Shown one piece after another: positions 34,598-42,681 of a DNA stretch of 64,000 bases. The translations under genes and the position numbers were made by a program. The first letter of the stretch is position 1; each line of letters starts with the position of its first letter. Origin of the DNA: Halostagnicola kamekurae (GTDB lineage: Archaea > Halobacteriota > Halobacteria > Halobacteriales > Natrialbaceae); NCBI RefSeq assembly GCF_900116205.1, contig NZ_FOZS01000003.1, positions 372,001 through 436,000 of the forward strand, written 5' to 3'. The notes under the pieces are model-generated. The model was not told the origin of the DNA. It did no database searches and was given only the letters and a program-made list of their open reading frames with translations.

Positions 34598-35032
34598 GCG
34601 TTCTGGTATGCGAACGAGACGCTGTGCATCTCGTCAACGCCGCGGGACTGACCCCTTCCTGCACCTACTCACCGAGAACACGATCTCGACGAGCTAGAGC
34701 TTCCTCGCCGGTTCTGGCGGCTATCTGACTGCCCTAGCTCGTCACGAATAGAGCGGTCAGCTCAACTACTGCGATTGAAACCCGCCGAAAAGTGATTTCA
34801 GACCATCTCAATGCGAATTGACCCCTTTCACACGTTCTGGCGGGCAGTCCAGCCAGCGCAAGACGCTGGTTGACACTTCAGATACCATTATGACTATGAT
34901 CGACCGAATCAAGCGCTCGATGGTCGAACACCGTCCGGGGCGATACTGAACTAGACAGTGCCAGAAGAAGAAACCGATAATAATACTGACTTAGGCCCGC
35001 AGTATCTACTAACGAGGGAGATAGGCTAAGAT
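34598..35032. other. intergenic region ending in an IS relic
   Basis: 34598-34890 shows no frame I can support. A short frame at 34896-34949 reads MIDRIKRSMVEHRPGRY and is followed by AACTAGACAGTGCC (34949-34962). The same pair, in inverse orientation, is found at 42435-42505. Region 34963-35032 is AT-rich and holds the promoter for 35033. Confidence 0.5.
34896..34962 (+). mobile_element. IS relic: last coding codons plus inverted-repeat end
   Basis: IDRIKRSMVEH then a stop at 34947-34949 overlapping AACTAGACAGTGCC. The related copy (IDRIKRLMAER, then AAATAGACAGTGC) is at 42435-42505 on the minus strand, so both 3' ends point towards the segment between them. IS family unknown. Confidence 0.5.
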
Positions 35033-35842
35033 ATGTTTGTCTGTGATTCTCTCGGGTTTGTTATTCTGTTCGGAGTCTCCACACTGTTTGTCGATGGACT
35101 TCTACCTGGGTTATTCGGTGGAATTATTGCGACTGGGGTAGGGTTGGCCGCGACGATTAGCGGAGTCAAGGGTGTGAACGATTGGTGGAGACTATCGACT
35201 ACGGACTCTGTACCAATGGATGAGGCTGTCGGAGCCAATGAATTGGTTCAGGTTCAAGGGCATGTCCGTCCGTCCCAACCGAGTAATACCATTAGATCAC
35301 CGATCCATGACAAAGAGTGCGTAGCATACGAGTATAAGATCAATCATATAGTACAGGGTACCGGTGACCCTTCTATTGACTCTGGCAGCAAGTCTATCCC
35401 ATTCATTATTTCCGATGAGACAGCGGAGATCTTGGTTGATCCGACCGCGGATAGTCTGTCACTGCAACATGAGAGAAATACAGTCACGGGAGGAGAGGAA
35501 ATGCTAGACCAGGTTGATGAAGAGAAACTTGATGTGGAGCCTTCAGTCCATACAGAGAACTCAGGCGTAATCAAGGGTCCCATCGAGCTGATGGAAGGAA
35601 CGATCAGCATTGGCGAGGATATAACTGTTGTTGGGAAAACCAACACACCGCCGGAGAGCGTCTCCGTAGCTGCAGACGCAGTCATGACATCTGGAGTAGA
35701 AGACTTGACAGTGATGAACGATGGCCCAAGAACCACCACGTTGAAAACAGGCGCTCGGGGTGTTTTTCTGTTGATTATTGGGCTACTACTCAGCATTACG
35801 GGTTTGACGGCTTTTGTGACCACTATTACCGGGTTAGTGTGA
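35033..35842 (+). CDS. GIDE-like membrane protein
   Basis: 269 residues. Two spans at the N-terminus (LGFVILFGVSTLFVDGLLP region and GGIIATGVGLAATISGVKG), a beta-rich middle (ANELVQVQGHVRPSQPSNTI, HDKECVAYEYKINHIVQG, DETAEILVDPTADSLSL), and a C-terminal span (VFLLIIGLLLSITGLTAF). The middle follows the GIDE domain pattern of E3-ligase-like membrane proteins, but no RING domain is present. Compare the gene at 19265-20176. Function unknown. Confidence 0.65.
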   Translation: MFVCDSLGFVILFGVSTLFVDGLLPGLFGGIIATGVGLAATISGVKGVNDWWRLSTTDSVPMDEAVGANELVQVQGHVRPSQPSNTIRSPIHDKECVAYEYKINHIVQGTGDPSIDSGSKSIPFIISDETAEILVDPTADSLSLQHERNTVTGGEEMLDQVDEEKLDVEPSVHTENSGVIKGPIELMEGTISIGEDITVVGKTNTPPESVSVAADAVMTSGVEDLTVMNDGPRTTTLKTGARGVFLLIIGLLLSITGLTAFVTTITGLV

Positions 35843-35944
35843 GAATGCTGATTTCGATACATAGACTGCTGATATGCGTTTTGTATCCCACAGTATATAT
35901 TAAATAATTTATATACTGCATACCTCCACAAAGAGAGTTGATCG

Positions 35945-35974
35945 CCACGCCTTCGGTAGATTCAACAGAGCACT
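35945..35974. repeat. solo IS5-family inverted-repeat end
   Basis: In reverse, the sequence reads TGCTCTGTTGAATCTACCGA and continues AGGCGT, matching most bases of the end at 1392-1421 (GGTTCTATTGAATCCACCGA then CGGCGT). No transposase lies on either side, so only a solo end remains. Confidence 0.55.
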
Positions 35975-36233
35975 AAGTCCCTATGGGATCGGATTCAAGT
36001 TTACACATCGAAGACGGGGTGTGTCCCCGGGAGAACCTTCTGAAACCGCCCGCAAAATCACAGTCCTCGAGACGGGCTTCGCGTTCTTTGCGTTCGGCTA
36101 GCGCTTCGACGCAGCGGGCAACGTCTTGGAGCGGGTCGGACGAGTAATCGTTGAACGTATCGACGATGTCTGACGAGAGGTTCACTTGTGGCGTCAACAG
36201 TTCGTAGGACATCGGCTGTTCCGTGTTACCCAA
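35973..36233 (-). CDS. small acidic ORF, probably truncated
   Basis: 86 codons; the first 60 have a coding character (MSYELLTPQVNLSSDIVDTF, DVARCVEALAERKEREARLE). The end (SSMCKLESDPIGT) runs into the IS-end relic, so the 3' part is likely replaced. Start could be 36233 or 36212. Not recognised. Confidence 0.35.
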   Translation of the reverse strand: MGNTEQPMSYELLTPQVNLSSDIVDTFNDYSSDPLQDVARCVEALAERKEREARLEDCDFAGGFRRFSRGHTPSSMCKLESDPIGT

Positions 36234-36784
36234 CGAACCGTGTCAAATGGAGTTATGTTGGTTAAGATTACCTGAGGATCTTAGAAAAAGAAATTAAATG
36301 AACAAGTGACTACACACCTCTCATCCAGATCGGAAACGGTCAAAAGGAAGGGAGAAATTCCACCAGAAATAGCGTTTTCAGGATGTCCTAGATAAACAGG
36401 TATCGACGTTAGAGAAACTAACTTCCGTTTTTGATGTTATCGGACCAGAGAAGATAGCGTAGCGATACACACACCATCCTGCAAGCCTTCTTTACTCTAC
36501 CAGAATAATGGAATTATATGGGGTGAAGATAGTGGATAAAGATGCGTAAATATCAGGGAAAATTCAGATGAATACTTTCTCTGAATTCTGCTTTTTGTGA
36601 GTATGAGGCCTTCTTCTCCTATTCGTTTCCATCCAATAGCTACCATAACATCAGGTTAATAGAGCTAGCTAGTAGTCGAGAAAACTGTACTACTACCATC
36701 TGGATCCTTCCTCCTTCGCCATATTCGGGAGTATCCGACACCGTACTAACTCAACTCCCTCCCCCACTAATTCTGAACCTGAAA

Positions 36785-36855
36785 ACACTTGCAAGGTGGT
36801 GTGGGCCGAACACTGGCAGGTGGTGTAGTCAGAATACTTACAAGGTGGTGTGAGC
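36785..36855. repeat. three tandem iterons upstream of tfb
   Basis: ACACTTGCAAGGTGGTGT (36785), ACACTGGCAGGTGGTGT (36810) and ATACTTACAAGGTGGTGT (36834) recur with a 24-25 bp period, so about 2.3 helical turns apart. They resemble the origin-recognition boxes at 40196-40357 (ACACTGGACACGGTGGGGT). They could be operators of tfb or an initiator-binding array. Confidence 0.7.
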
Positions 36856-37022
36856 AAATCTCTCATCCAATACGACCCATTATCGAAGTGAAAAACGATT
36901 TTGCTTGGTGTTCTCTGTGATGTTTCTCGCCTATTTTCGATCTGCACTCGGGCAGCTACGTCAAAACAACCTCAGAATTCACAGAGCCTTTAACCTTCTC
37001 TGGGATGATTTACAATTCACTC

Positions 37023-37988
37023 ATGGAACGCCCTACTCGTCAGAAAGAGCGCACAGAGCAGACGACAGACGAACCAGTTGAGCAAAAGGGCGTTCAAACG
37101 TGTCCAGAGTGCGACTCGAGTTCACTTATTCGAAGTTCAGATGAAACCGAGGTGAGTTGTGAAGATTGTGGATTGATCCTCGAAGAAGAGACAATTGACC
37201 GGGGACCAGAATGGCGGGCATTCAATCATACAGAACGGAACAACAAATCCCGCGTCGGTGCCCCAACAACCCAGACAATGCATGATAAGGGATTAACCAC
37301 AACAATCGACTGGAAGGACAAAGATGCCTACGGCCGGTCTATCTCATCAGAAAAGAAGAGCCAGATGAATCGGCTTCGGAAATGGCAAGAACGCATTCGA
37401 ACGAAGGACGCTGGCGAACGAAACCTTCAGTTCGCCCTCTCTGAAACCGATCGAATGGCGTCTGCATTAGGGGTTCCCCGATCTATTCGCGAGGTCGCCA
37501 GCGTCCTCTATCGACGCGCTCTCGATGAGGATCTCATCCGGGGGCGCTCCATCGAAGGTGTTGCCACGAGTACGCTCTATGCGGCCTGTCGGATGGAAGG
37601 TGTCCCCCGATCACTCGAAGAAGTCGCTGCAGTCTCACGCGTCGATCAGAAAGAGATTGGCCGTACGTATCGATATGTCGCACAAGAACTCAGCCTCGAG
37701 ATGAAACCTGTCGATCCGAAAAAATACGTTCCTCGGTTCTGTTCTGAACTCGAGTTGCCTGATGAAGTTCAAGGGAAAGCGAACGAAATCATCGATACGT
37801 CAGCTGAGCAGGGGCTGTTATCGGGAAAATCGCCGACAGGATATGCGGCAGCAGCAATCTACGCAGCGAGTCTCCTTTGTAATGAGAAACGGACACAACG
37901 AGAAGTGTCGAACGTCGCGCAAGTAACTGAGGTAACCATTCGAAACCGATATCAGGAGCAAATCGAAGCCATGGGACTTCACACGTAG
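37023..37988 (+). CDS. tfb: transcription initiation factor IIB (TFB)
   Basis: A 321-residue basal transcription factor that bridges TBP-bound promoter DNA and RNA polymerase. The zinc ribbon is formed by Cys27, Cys30, Cys46 and Cys49 (CPEC...CEDC). The B-finger/linker region has [19 protein letters not shown]. Two cyclin folds follow, the second containing the helices [20 protein letters not shown] and [18 protein letters not shown]. Haloarchaea carry several TFBs with different promoter preferences; a tfb in an accessory block may direct a subset of genes. ATG at 37023 is used. The iterons (36785-36855) lie 170 bp upstream. Confidence 0.92.
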   Translation: MERPTRQKERTEQTTDEPVEQKGVQTCPECDSSSLIRSSDETEVSCEDCGLILEEETIDRGPEWRAFNHTERNNKSRVGAPTTQTMHDKGLTTTIDWKDKDAYGRSISSEKKSQMNRLRKWQERIRTKDAGERNLQFALSETDRMASALGVPRSIREVASVLYRRALDEDLIRGRSIEGVATSTLYAACRMEGVPRSLEEVAAVSRVDQKEIGRTYRYVAQELSLEMKPVDPKKYVPRFCSELELPDEVQGKANEIIDTSAEQGLLSGKSPTGYAAAAIYAASLLCNEKRTQREVSNVAQVTEVTIRNRYQEQIEAMGLHT

Positions 37989-38003
37989 CGCTTTATCTCG
38001 TAT

Positions 38004-39308
38004 CTAATCATCACCAGAGACGGTATTTCCACCGTTGGCCGACGTCTGCGTCCAGACGCCGTCGTCGAGGTCGATGGCGTCGTTCCATTTGCCGACGACA
38101 GTCGAAACCGCGAGGTCACCGGTCACGTTGTTCATCGTCGCGATGCGACCGAGGACCGGGTCGACACCGGCGACGAATCCGACCACCGCAAGCGGAAGAC
38201 TGGCCTGGTTGAGTATGACGGTGAGCATGACGATCCCCGCCCCGGGGACGCCAGCGGTGCCAATGCTGATGAGTACGGCGACGACCAACACGAGTACTTG
38301 CTCGGAGAAGGCAAGCGGTTGTCCGACTACGTTCGCGGCGAAGACGACGGTAATCGCCTGTCGGATGGCGGCGCCGTCCATATTTGCTGTGGCACCAACT
38401 GGAAGCGCGAACGAGTAGATACGCTCCTTGATACGGAGATCCTCTTCGGCGTTGTTCATCGTCACCGGAAGTGTTCCGCTCGAGGAGCGGGTGGCGAAGG
38501 CGGTCACCATCGCGTCTTTCGAGCCAACGAGGAAAGCAAGCGGTGAGACATCAGCGACCACGTTCATGAGAAGCAGTAGGTAGGTGAACGAGATGTGGAT
38601 GACAACTGCGATCGCGACAGCGAGCACGAGCTCACCGAGCGACGAGAATACGCCGATTCCCTCGGTGCCGATCCCAGCAGCCATGAGGGCGAATACGCCG
38701 ATCACACCGTACTCGAGGACGCCACGAACAACGACGAACATCGCTTCGGCTCCAATTTCGAACGCCTCGAATACCGAGTCAACACGATCTGCGAGTTCAT
38801 CTTGTCGGGCACGCACGTAGGTGAGCGCGATACCGAAAATAATCACGAAGAAGACGGTTGCGAGCAGGTTCCCCTCTGCCATTGCAGTGACAGGATTGCT
38901 CGGGACAATACCGAGCACGACCTCGGTGAGCGAGGGCGGTGCCTGGGACTCGGCTTCACCACCAGTAAATTCGACGCCACGGCCGGGTTGAAGGACGTTC
39001 GCGACGGCGAGTCCGATGATGCCTGCGATGGTAGTCGTTACTGCGTAGAGGCCGACAGTTGCTCCCCCAATCTTGCCGAGCCGAGCTGGCGATAGCTGAC
39101 GGATTCCGGTCAGCAGCGTGAAGACGATGATCGGGATCACCAGCATGTTGAGCAGCCGCAAGAATAGGTCTCCGAGCGGTGCAACGACCGTCATCTGCTC
39201 ACCGAATGCGATCCCCGCTGCGGATCCGAGAAGGAACGCAAGTGCGATGCGATAGATCAGTGGCACCGACCGGTACCGCTGCCACATTGGACCGATTGTT
39301 GAGTTCAT
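38004..39308 (-). CDS. dicarboxylate/amino-acid:cation symporter (DAACS, GltP/DctA)
   Basis: 434 residues, eight spans plus two re-entrant hairpins. Family motifs are SSSGTLPVTMNNAEED (HP1 tip) and GATANMDGAAIRQAIT (the TxNMDG cation site). It would take up glutamate, aspartate, succinate or similar with Na+ or H+. A TATA-like TTTAAATA (39326-39333, read on the minus strand) sits about 20 bp upstream of the start at 39308. It converges with tfb, 15 nt between stops. Confidence 0.9.
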   Translation of the reverse strand: MNSTIGPMWQRYRSVPLIYRIALAFLLGSAAGIAFGEQMTVVAPLGDLFLRLLNMLVIPIIVFTLLTGIRQLSPARLGKIGGATVGLYAVTTTIAGIIGLAVANVLQPGRGVEFTGGEAESQAPPSLTEVVLGIVPSNPVTAMAEGNLLATVFFVIIFGIALTYVRARQDELADRVDSVFEAFEIGAEAMFVVVRGVLEYGVIGVFALMAAGIGTEGIGVFSSLGELVLAVAIAVVIHISFTYLLLLMNVVADVSPLAFLVGSKDAMVTAFATRSSSGTLPVTMNNAEEDLRIKERIYSFALPVGATANMDGAAIRQAITVVFAANVVGQPLAFSEQVLVLVVAVLISIGTAGVPGAGIVMLTVILNQASLPLAVVGFVAGVDPVLGRIATMNNVTGDLAVSTVVGKWNDAIDLDDGVWTQTSANGGNTVSGDD

Positions 39309-39756
39309 AGACGGTATCAGGTAGTCTCTATTTAAACAGTCGTCCTTCTCGCTCGTATTTGAAGCCGTCTATGACAGCTGTTCGTCCGGAGAAATGGGAG
39401 CTAACTCCCTCAGAACGACTAGATTCGGTCACCTATGTATACCTTGTCGCTGGAAGAGGAAAACGTATTCTCGCAGAAAACGGTTACAATCGCCGAAAGA
39501 CACACCATAGTCACACTCTCTACAGGCGGAGCAGGCCGAGTGCCTCGTGGTCGTACGGAAACCGGAGATTTCCTGATGACGAGAATCTTCGATTCTCGAA
39601 CCACTTGCCCCGAGGCGGTTCACGGATGCCTTCCCTTCGACGAAGATTGGAGACGGCACACTTCAGCAACAGCCCCCGGTGTTCGAGGGGGTTTATGGGA
39701 TGAGCAGGCGCAAAACCTCCCGCCTCAGCGCGGGGAGGATGTCAAGGAAGCAGGAG
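39309..39756. other. intergenic, decayed IS200/IS605 end
   Basis: The part 39500-39740 reads like the degenerate 3' end of an IS1341-type tnpB followed by the right end: CCTCCCGCCTCAGCGCGGGG with a hairpin (39716-39738) and AGGATGTCA. The join to the following orc1/cdc6 text falls at about 39748. No functional gene; the 39309-39400 part contains the promoter of the symporter. Confidence 0.5.
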
Positions 39757-40188
39757 ACGTGGCTGTCGAACAGGACGCTACGCAGGAAACCGTCGGCCAG
39801 GCTCGAGAGTCTCTCAAGCGGAGTCGGATCGTCGACGGCGTTGCTGGGCTTACCCAGCAGGGACATTTCGTGTTGTACGCCCTCCTGATGTTACACGAAG
39901 AAGGTGATACACCGATTCGGGCGCGTGACGTGCAGATCAATACGAAATTATCTGTGGTCGAGCGGCAGTTGACCCGCTCGTTCCGAGACGGATGCGTGAC
40001 CATCTCGGCGAGCTCTCGATGTTGGGGATTGCGAGTCGTACAGAGCGGAACAGAGGTGAATCGGGTGGTCGGTACTACGAGTATCTCTTGACACAAATCC
40101 TGATCTCCTACTCGAAGCTCTCGACGAGACAGTGGACATGGTGGGGGTAACCGACGCCGTTCAGCAGCGTCTCGATCAGGATCTCTGA
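39757..40188 (+). pseudogene. Orc1/Cdc6 initiator, C-terminal winged-helix fragment
   Basis: The text reads ARESLKRSRIVDGVAGLTQQ, GHFVLYALLMLHEEGDTPIR, ARDVQ. It shifts frame near 39950 to DPLVPRRMRDHLGELSMLGI and GESGGRYYEYLL, and shifts again near 40090 to NPDLLLEALDETVDMVG and TDAVQQRLDQDL with the stop at 40186-40188. This is the C-terminal part of an archaeal origin-binding initiator; AAA+ ATPase and N-terminus are lost at the IS junction. Origin-box-like repeats start 8 nt after the stop, as next to functional haloarchaeal orc genes. Confidence 0.7.
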
Positions 40189-40195
40189 CACCCAA

Positions 40196-40373
40196 AGACA
40201 CTGGACAAACTGGGGTGGTCGTCAGTGTACCGAAATGGTCGCGAAGACACTGGACACGGTGGGGTAGCCTGCTACTCTCGAGCTATCTGAGACACTGGAC
40301 ACAGTGGGGTGCAGTTCGGTTCGCAGATTGTGAGAAGACACTGGACACGAGGGGGTATGGACACTGGATTAGG
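40196..40373. repeat. four origin-recognition-box-like repeats plus one half repeat
   Basis: AGACACTGGACAAACTGGGGT (40196), AGACACTGGACACGGTGGGGT (40245), AGACACTGGACACAGTGGGG (40290) and AGACACTGGACACGAGGGGG (40336), followed by GGACACTGGATTAGG (40359). Spacing is 45-49 bp, all in the same orientation. Each has the inverted CACTGGA-type core followed by a G-run, the form of archaeal ORBs. This is probably the fossil or functional remainder of a replication origin. Confidence 0.7.
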
Positions 40374-40455
40374 ACTTGGGACCCAGATAGTCGGTAAGCG
40401 TTACGTTTGGTGCTGGACTCGACCACTATTTTCGTCAACCGTCGTCTCGCTGTGA

Positions 40456-40605
40456 CTGTCCGCAGAGCTGAAAGACCGCTTGGAAACAGGGGAAGACAGC
40501 ACTCTCGAAGATGTCTTCTTGGAGGTGACAACCATGGAAACGAATGGTTCGAACGAATCCCCTCCACAGAAGAGACCGAAATTGCCCTGTACCAAGCGGC
40601 GCTGA
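40456..40605 (+). pseudogene. ABC-2 ATPase C-terminal scrap
   Basis: A frame starting LSAELKDRLETGEDSTLEDV then FLEVTTMETNG ends at 40603-40605. STLEDVFLEVT is the end of ABC-2-type ATPases (compare SLEDMFVAYTG at 29380). No Walker motifs remain. It precedes the DUF7521/regulator genes, which in haloarchaea often accompany such exporters. Confidence 0.5.
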
Positions 40606-40637
40606 ATATAGAGTATCGAGTATGTGGTTCGTCCCGT

Positions 40638-40982
40638 TCACCGGGATTGTCCTGGGACTACGAGCAGGGAATAGAGGAGAGTGCACAGGCCAACGATTTC
40701 GCTCATTCGACTGAGGAGTGGGAGATAGAACGTATAGATCTGCGACTGGAAGTCGATACTCTGGCCGAGGGAGTGGACCCCAATTGAGAGAGACATCGGG
40801 ACGACAGTGATGAGACAGAGGCCTACTGCGAGGTACAGCATTCGAGCACTGTCGTTCCGGCGGTAGCCCGAGTAGGCGTGAAACACGATGAACAGCGCTA
40901 ATCCCGCCGCGATCAGCGTCGCGGAGAGCAACAGGAGATACTCGGATTGGGACTGTACGCCACCGATCTGAAGTGCCGTCAT
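40638..40982 (-). CDS. DUF7521-like three-span membrane protein
   Basis: 114 residues; hydrophobic spans YLLLLSATLIAAGLALFIVF, MLYLAVGLCLITVVPMSL, and a C-terminal one at LLSRMSEIVGLCTLLYSLLV. Its ATG overlaps the regulator's stop by one base (40982), so they are co-translated. Such pairs of a membrane protein with an ArsR-type regulator (DUF7521 family) are frequent in haloarchaea. Function unknown; possibly membrane-stress sensing. Confidence 0.7.
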   Translation of the reverse strand: MTALQIGGVQSQSEYLLLLSATLIAAGLALFIVFHAYSGYRRNDSARMLYLAVGLCLITVVPMSLSIGVHSLGQSIDFQSQIYTFYLPLLSRMSEIVGLCTLLYSLLVVPGQSR

Positions 40983-41329
40983 CACAGGCCCTCCCACATC
41001 TCGGTGAAGCGGTCGGCGAGGTGTCCGGTTGCTCGCTCGGCGACCGTGATCTCGAACCCGTCGTCGGTGAGCCGAACCGTGAGTTCGTCCAATCGCGCTT
41101 CGTACATGCTGTAGTGGTTCCCGTCGGGTTGCGGTACCCGTCGTTCCGCGAGGAGCCCGCAGTCGACGAGACGATCCGCACGACGATACACCGTTGAGAT
41201 CGAGATGTCACACGCTTCACTGAGTTCCTTTGCAGACATCGCGTCGCCTCGCGTCTGCCGGAGGATCTCTTGGGCGTAGCTGTCGTCAAGGAGGGCGAGG
41301 ATCTCATCGGCATTCTGGTCATCGCCCAT
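40982..41329 (-). CDS. ArsR-type wHTH regulator
   Basis: 115 residues with winged helix (ADEILALLDDSYAQEILRQT, MSAKELSEACDISISTVYRR, VDCGLLAERR). ATG at 41329 gives MGDDQNADE; the longer frame to 41416 lacks homology. Coupled to the membrane protein downstream. Likely controls this pair. Confidence 0.78.
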   Translation of the reverse strand: MGDDQNADEILALLDDSYAQEILRQTRGDAMSAKELSEACDISISTVYRRADRLVDCGLLAERRVPQPDGNHYSMYEARLDELTVRLTDDGFEITVAERATGHLADRFTEMWEGL

Positions 41330-41453
41330 GGGTATCCTCTCCGATTCCCTGAATGACCCCCACCCTCGACAACGAGACACTCCGAAAGAGGTCACGGACA
41401 CGCTCATTTCGGACACTCCATGTACAGATCATTCATTCGTCGCCAGGGTTTGG

Positions 41454-41849
41454 TCACGACGTTTGATAGACGCGCATAAATAGAGCGGCGATGCCATACT
41501 GAACGACGCCGGTTACGAAGTACGCGATGATACCGGCGTATGGACTCTCCACGAAGGACAGGGCGAGCTGGTAGGCGCCAATCAAGACCCCTGACGTGAT
41601 GAGTGCCGCCGAGATCGTCCACACGACGGCAGCACCCCCCGAGTACGAGATCGGCCAGTACTGCTCGTAAGCGTGTGGGATGTTTGCCGCGATCGCGAGT
41701 AAGAGCAGAAAGGATGCTGCAAACGAAACTCCAATCCGGTACAACGGGTAGATGGTGAGTAGCGCCATGAGGACGGCAACCACGCTAACCGTGAAGTCCT
41801 TTGTCAGCTCTGCTTTGAGACGCGTCCCTAGCGACGTGTCGTTTGTCAT
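41454..41849 (-). CDS. four-span membrane protein
   Basis: 131 residues, spans near VSVVAVLMALLTIYPLYRIG, SFAASFLLLLAIAANIPH, AVVWTISAALITSGVLIGAY and AGIIAYFVTGVVQYGIAALF. No family recognised. Same strand as the regulator pair, separated by about 120 nt. Function unknown. Confidence 0.6.
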   Translation of the reverse strand: MTNDTSLGTRLKAELTKDFTVSVVAVLMALLTIYPLYRIGVSFAASFLLLLAIAANIPHAYEQYWPISYSGGAAVVWTISAALITSGVLIGAYQLALSFVESPYAGIIAYFVTGVVQYGIAALFMRVYQTS

Positions 41850-42005
41850 ACGTCGGTCTATGGATCCACGTATGAAGGTACTTATGCGGATTCGCTGGGC
41901 CAGCGAATCTCCGATCGGTCGAGGTTGCAGAGACTATGAGGCCTGTCGAGCGTAATAACCTCAGTCCGTTTCACTGACTCTATCTAGGTGCGACACATCC
42001 GATGG

Positions 42006-42193
42006 TTAGTCCTCGTCGATTGCGGCGCCGACGAGCGGGGCTTCGACATCTGGGTCGTCGACGTCCCCAGTTTCCGGATCTCGGCAGTCATCCAAGTCCA
42101 CACCGACAAGTGGATCGTCGTCGGTAAACACGAACCCGACGCCATCCGCTTCTCTCGAGTTAGCATACTCGAGCGCCGTCTCGACTGATGCTC
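42006..42193 (-). pseudogene. primase-like (NrS-1 polymerase family) fragment
   Basis: The minus strand reads SVETALEYANSREADGVGFV, then FTDDDPLVGVDLDDCRDPET and DVDDPDVEAPL with a stop at 42006-42008. This is the metal-site region (GVDLDDC) of the primase/polymerase domain found in many haloarchaeal plasmids and viruses. It opens after an in-frame stop and ends early, so only an internal scrap remains. Confidence 0.6.
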
Positions 42194-42681
42194 ATGTGGT
42201 CGGATCCGTCGAGGACGCAAACTCACCACTCCCCGGTGTCACCGGGATCTTCGTTGGCTTCCCGTCTCGACATTCTTCTCGTCAGAGACCCACTGGTCAC
42301 GTTTTCGTAACTGCTCGGGAAGCACCGAAACCGTACTTTCAGACACCGCCAATCCACCTCGTGTTGTGCGTCCATCTGGTCGATTACTAACTATAGGAAT
42401 TCTTATAAATATACCGTAAGCCGGTAGGCTGTCCGCACTGTCTATTTCAGCACCTCCTCAGCTGGCGTTCGGCCATCAAGCGCTTGATTCGGTCGATCGA
42501 CGTCATCTCGGGAACCCTCGTGGCGAGCTTTGGAGGCTACAATACCTACGTCGCAACTATCGCTGACCATAGTCCTCGCTTTCGTATGACTGCCGAATAA
42601 CGAACTGGATGCGGGTACTCGAGCGATTACGCAGAGTCGACTGAACGGCTACGCGCAAAACGACCGGTGATCAACGCGTCC
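42194..42681. other. intergenic region with the second IDRIKR-type IS relic
   Basis: 42435-42505 (minus) holds MTSIDRIKRLMAERQLRRC and then the end AAATAGACAGTGC. The remainder holds no gene. AT-rich TATA-like text at 42395-42415 and a region 42520-42681 with no recognisable gene form the upstream region of the GH15 gene. Confidence 0.5.
42435..42505 (-). mobile_element. IS relic, inverted relative to the copy at 34896-34962
   Basis: IDRIKRLMAER followed by stop and AAATAGACAGTGC; the copy at 34896-34962 has IDRIKRSMVEH and AACTAGACAGTGCC. The ends face inward and bound the 35-42.4 kb segment. Confidence 0.5.

Larger units (their letters stand above)
35843..36784. other. AT-rich intergenic region with an IS end and a truncated frame
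   Basis: 35843-35940 is AT-rich. 35945-35974 holds a solo IS5-type end. 35973-36233 holds a small minus-strand frame. 36234-36784 shows no coding frame; its composition is AT-rich with several TATA-like motifs, and its end carries the iterons upstream of tfb. Confidence 0.5.

Noticed and set aside
34800-34960. An IS6-family element (from the GACAGTGCC end)
   Set aside because: The short end resembles IS6-type ends, but the adjoining peptide IDRIKR does not fit any IS6 transposase C-terminus I know, so the family is left open.
36785-36855. A short CRISPR-like array
   Set aside because: Period of 24-25 bp leaves spacers of a few bases only.
40196-40373. A CRISPR array
   Set aside because: Repeats are only about 22 bp, variable and not palindromic; the intervening sequences are short and no cas gene is present. 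Their G-run and the orc relic favour origin boxes.
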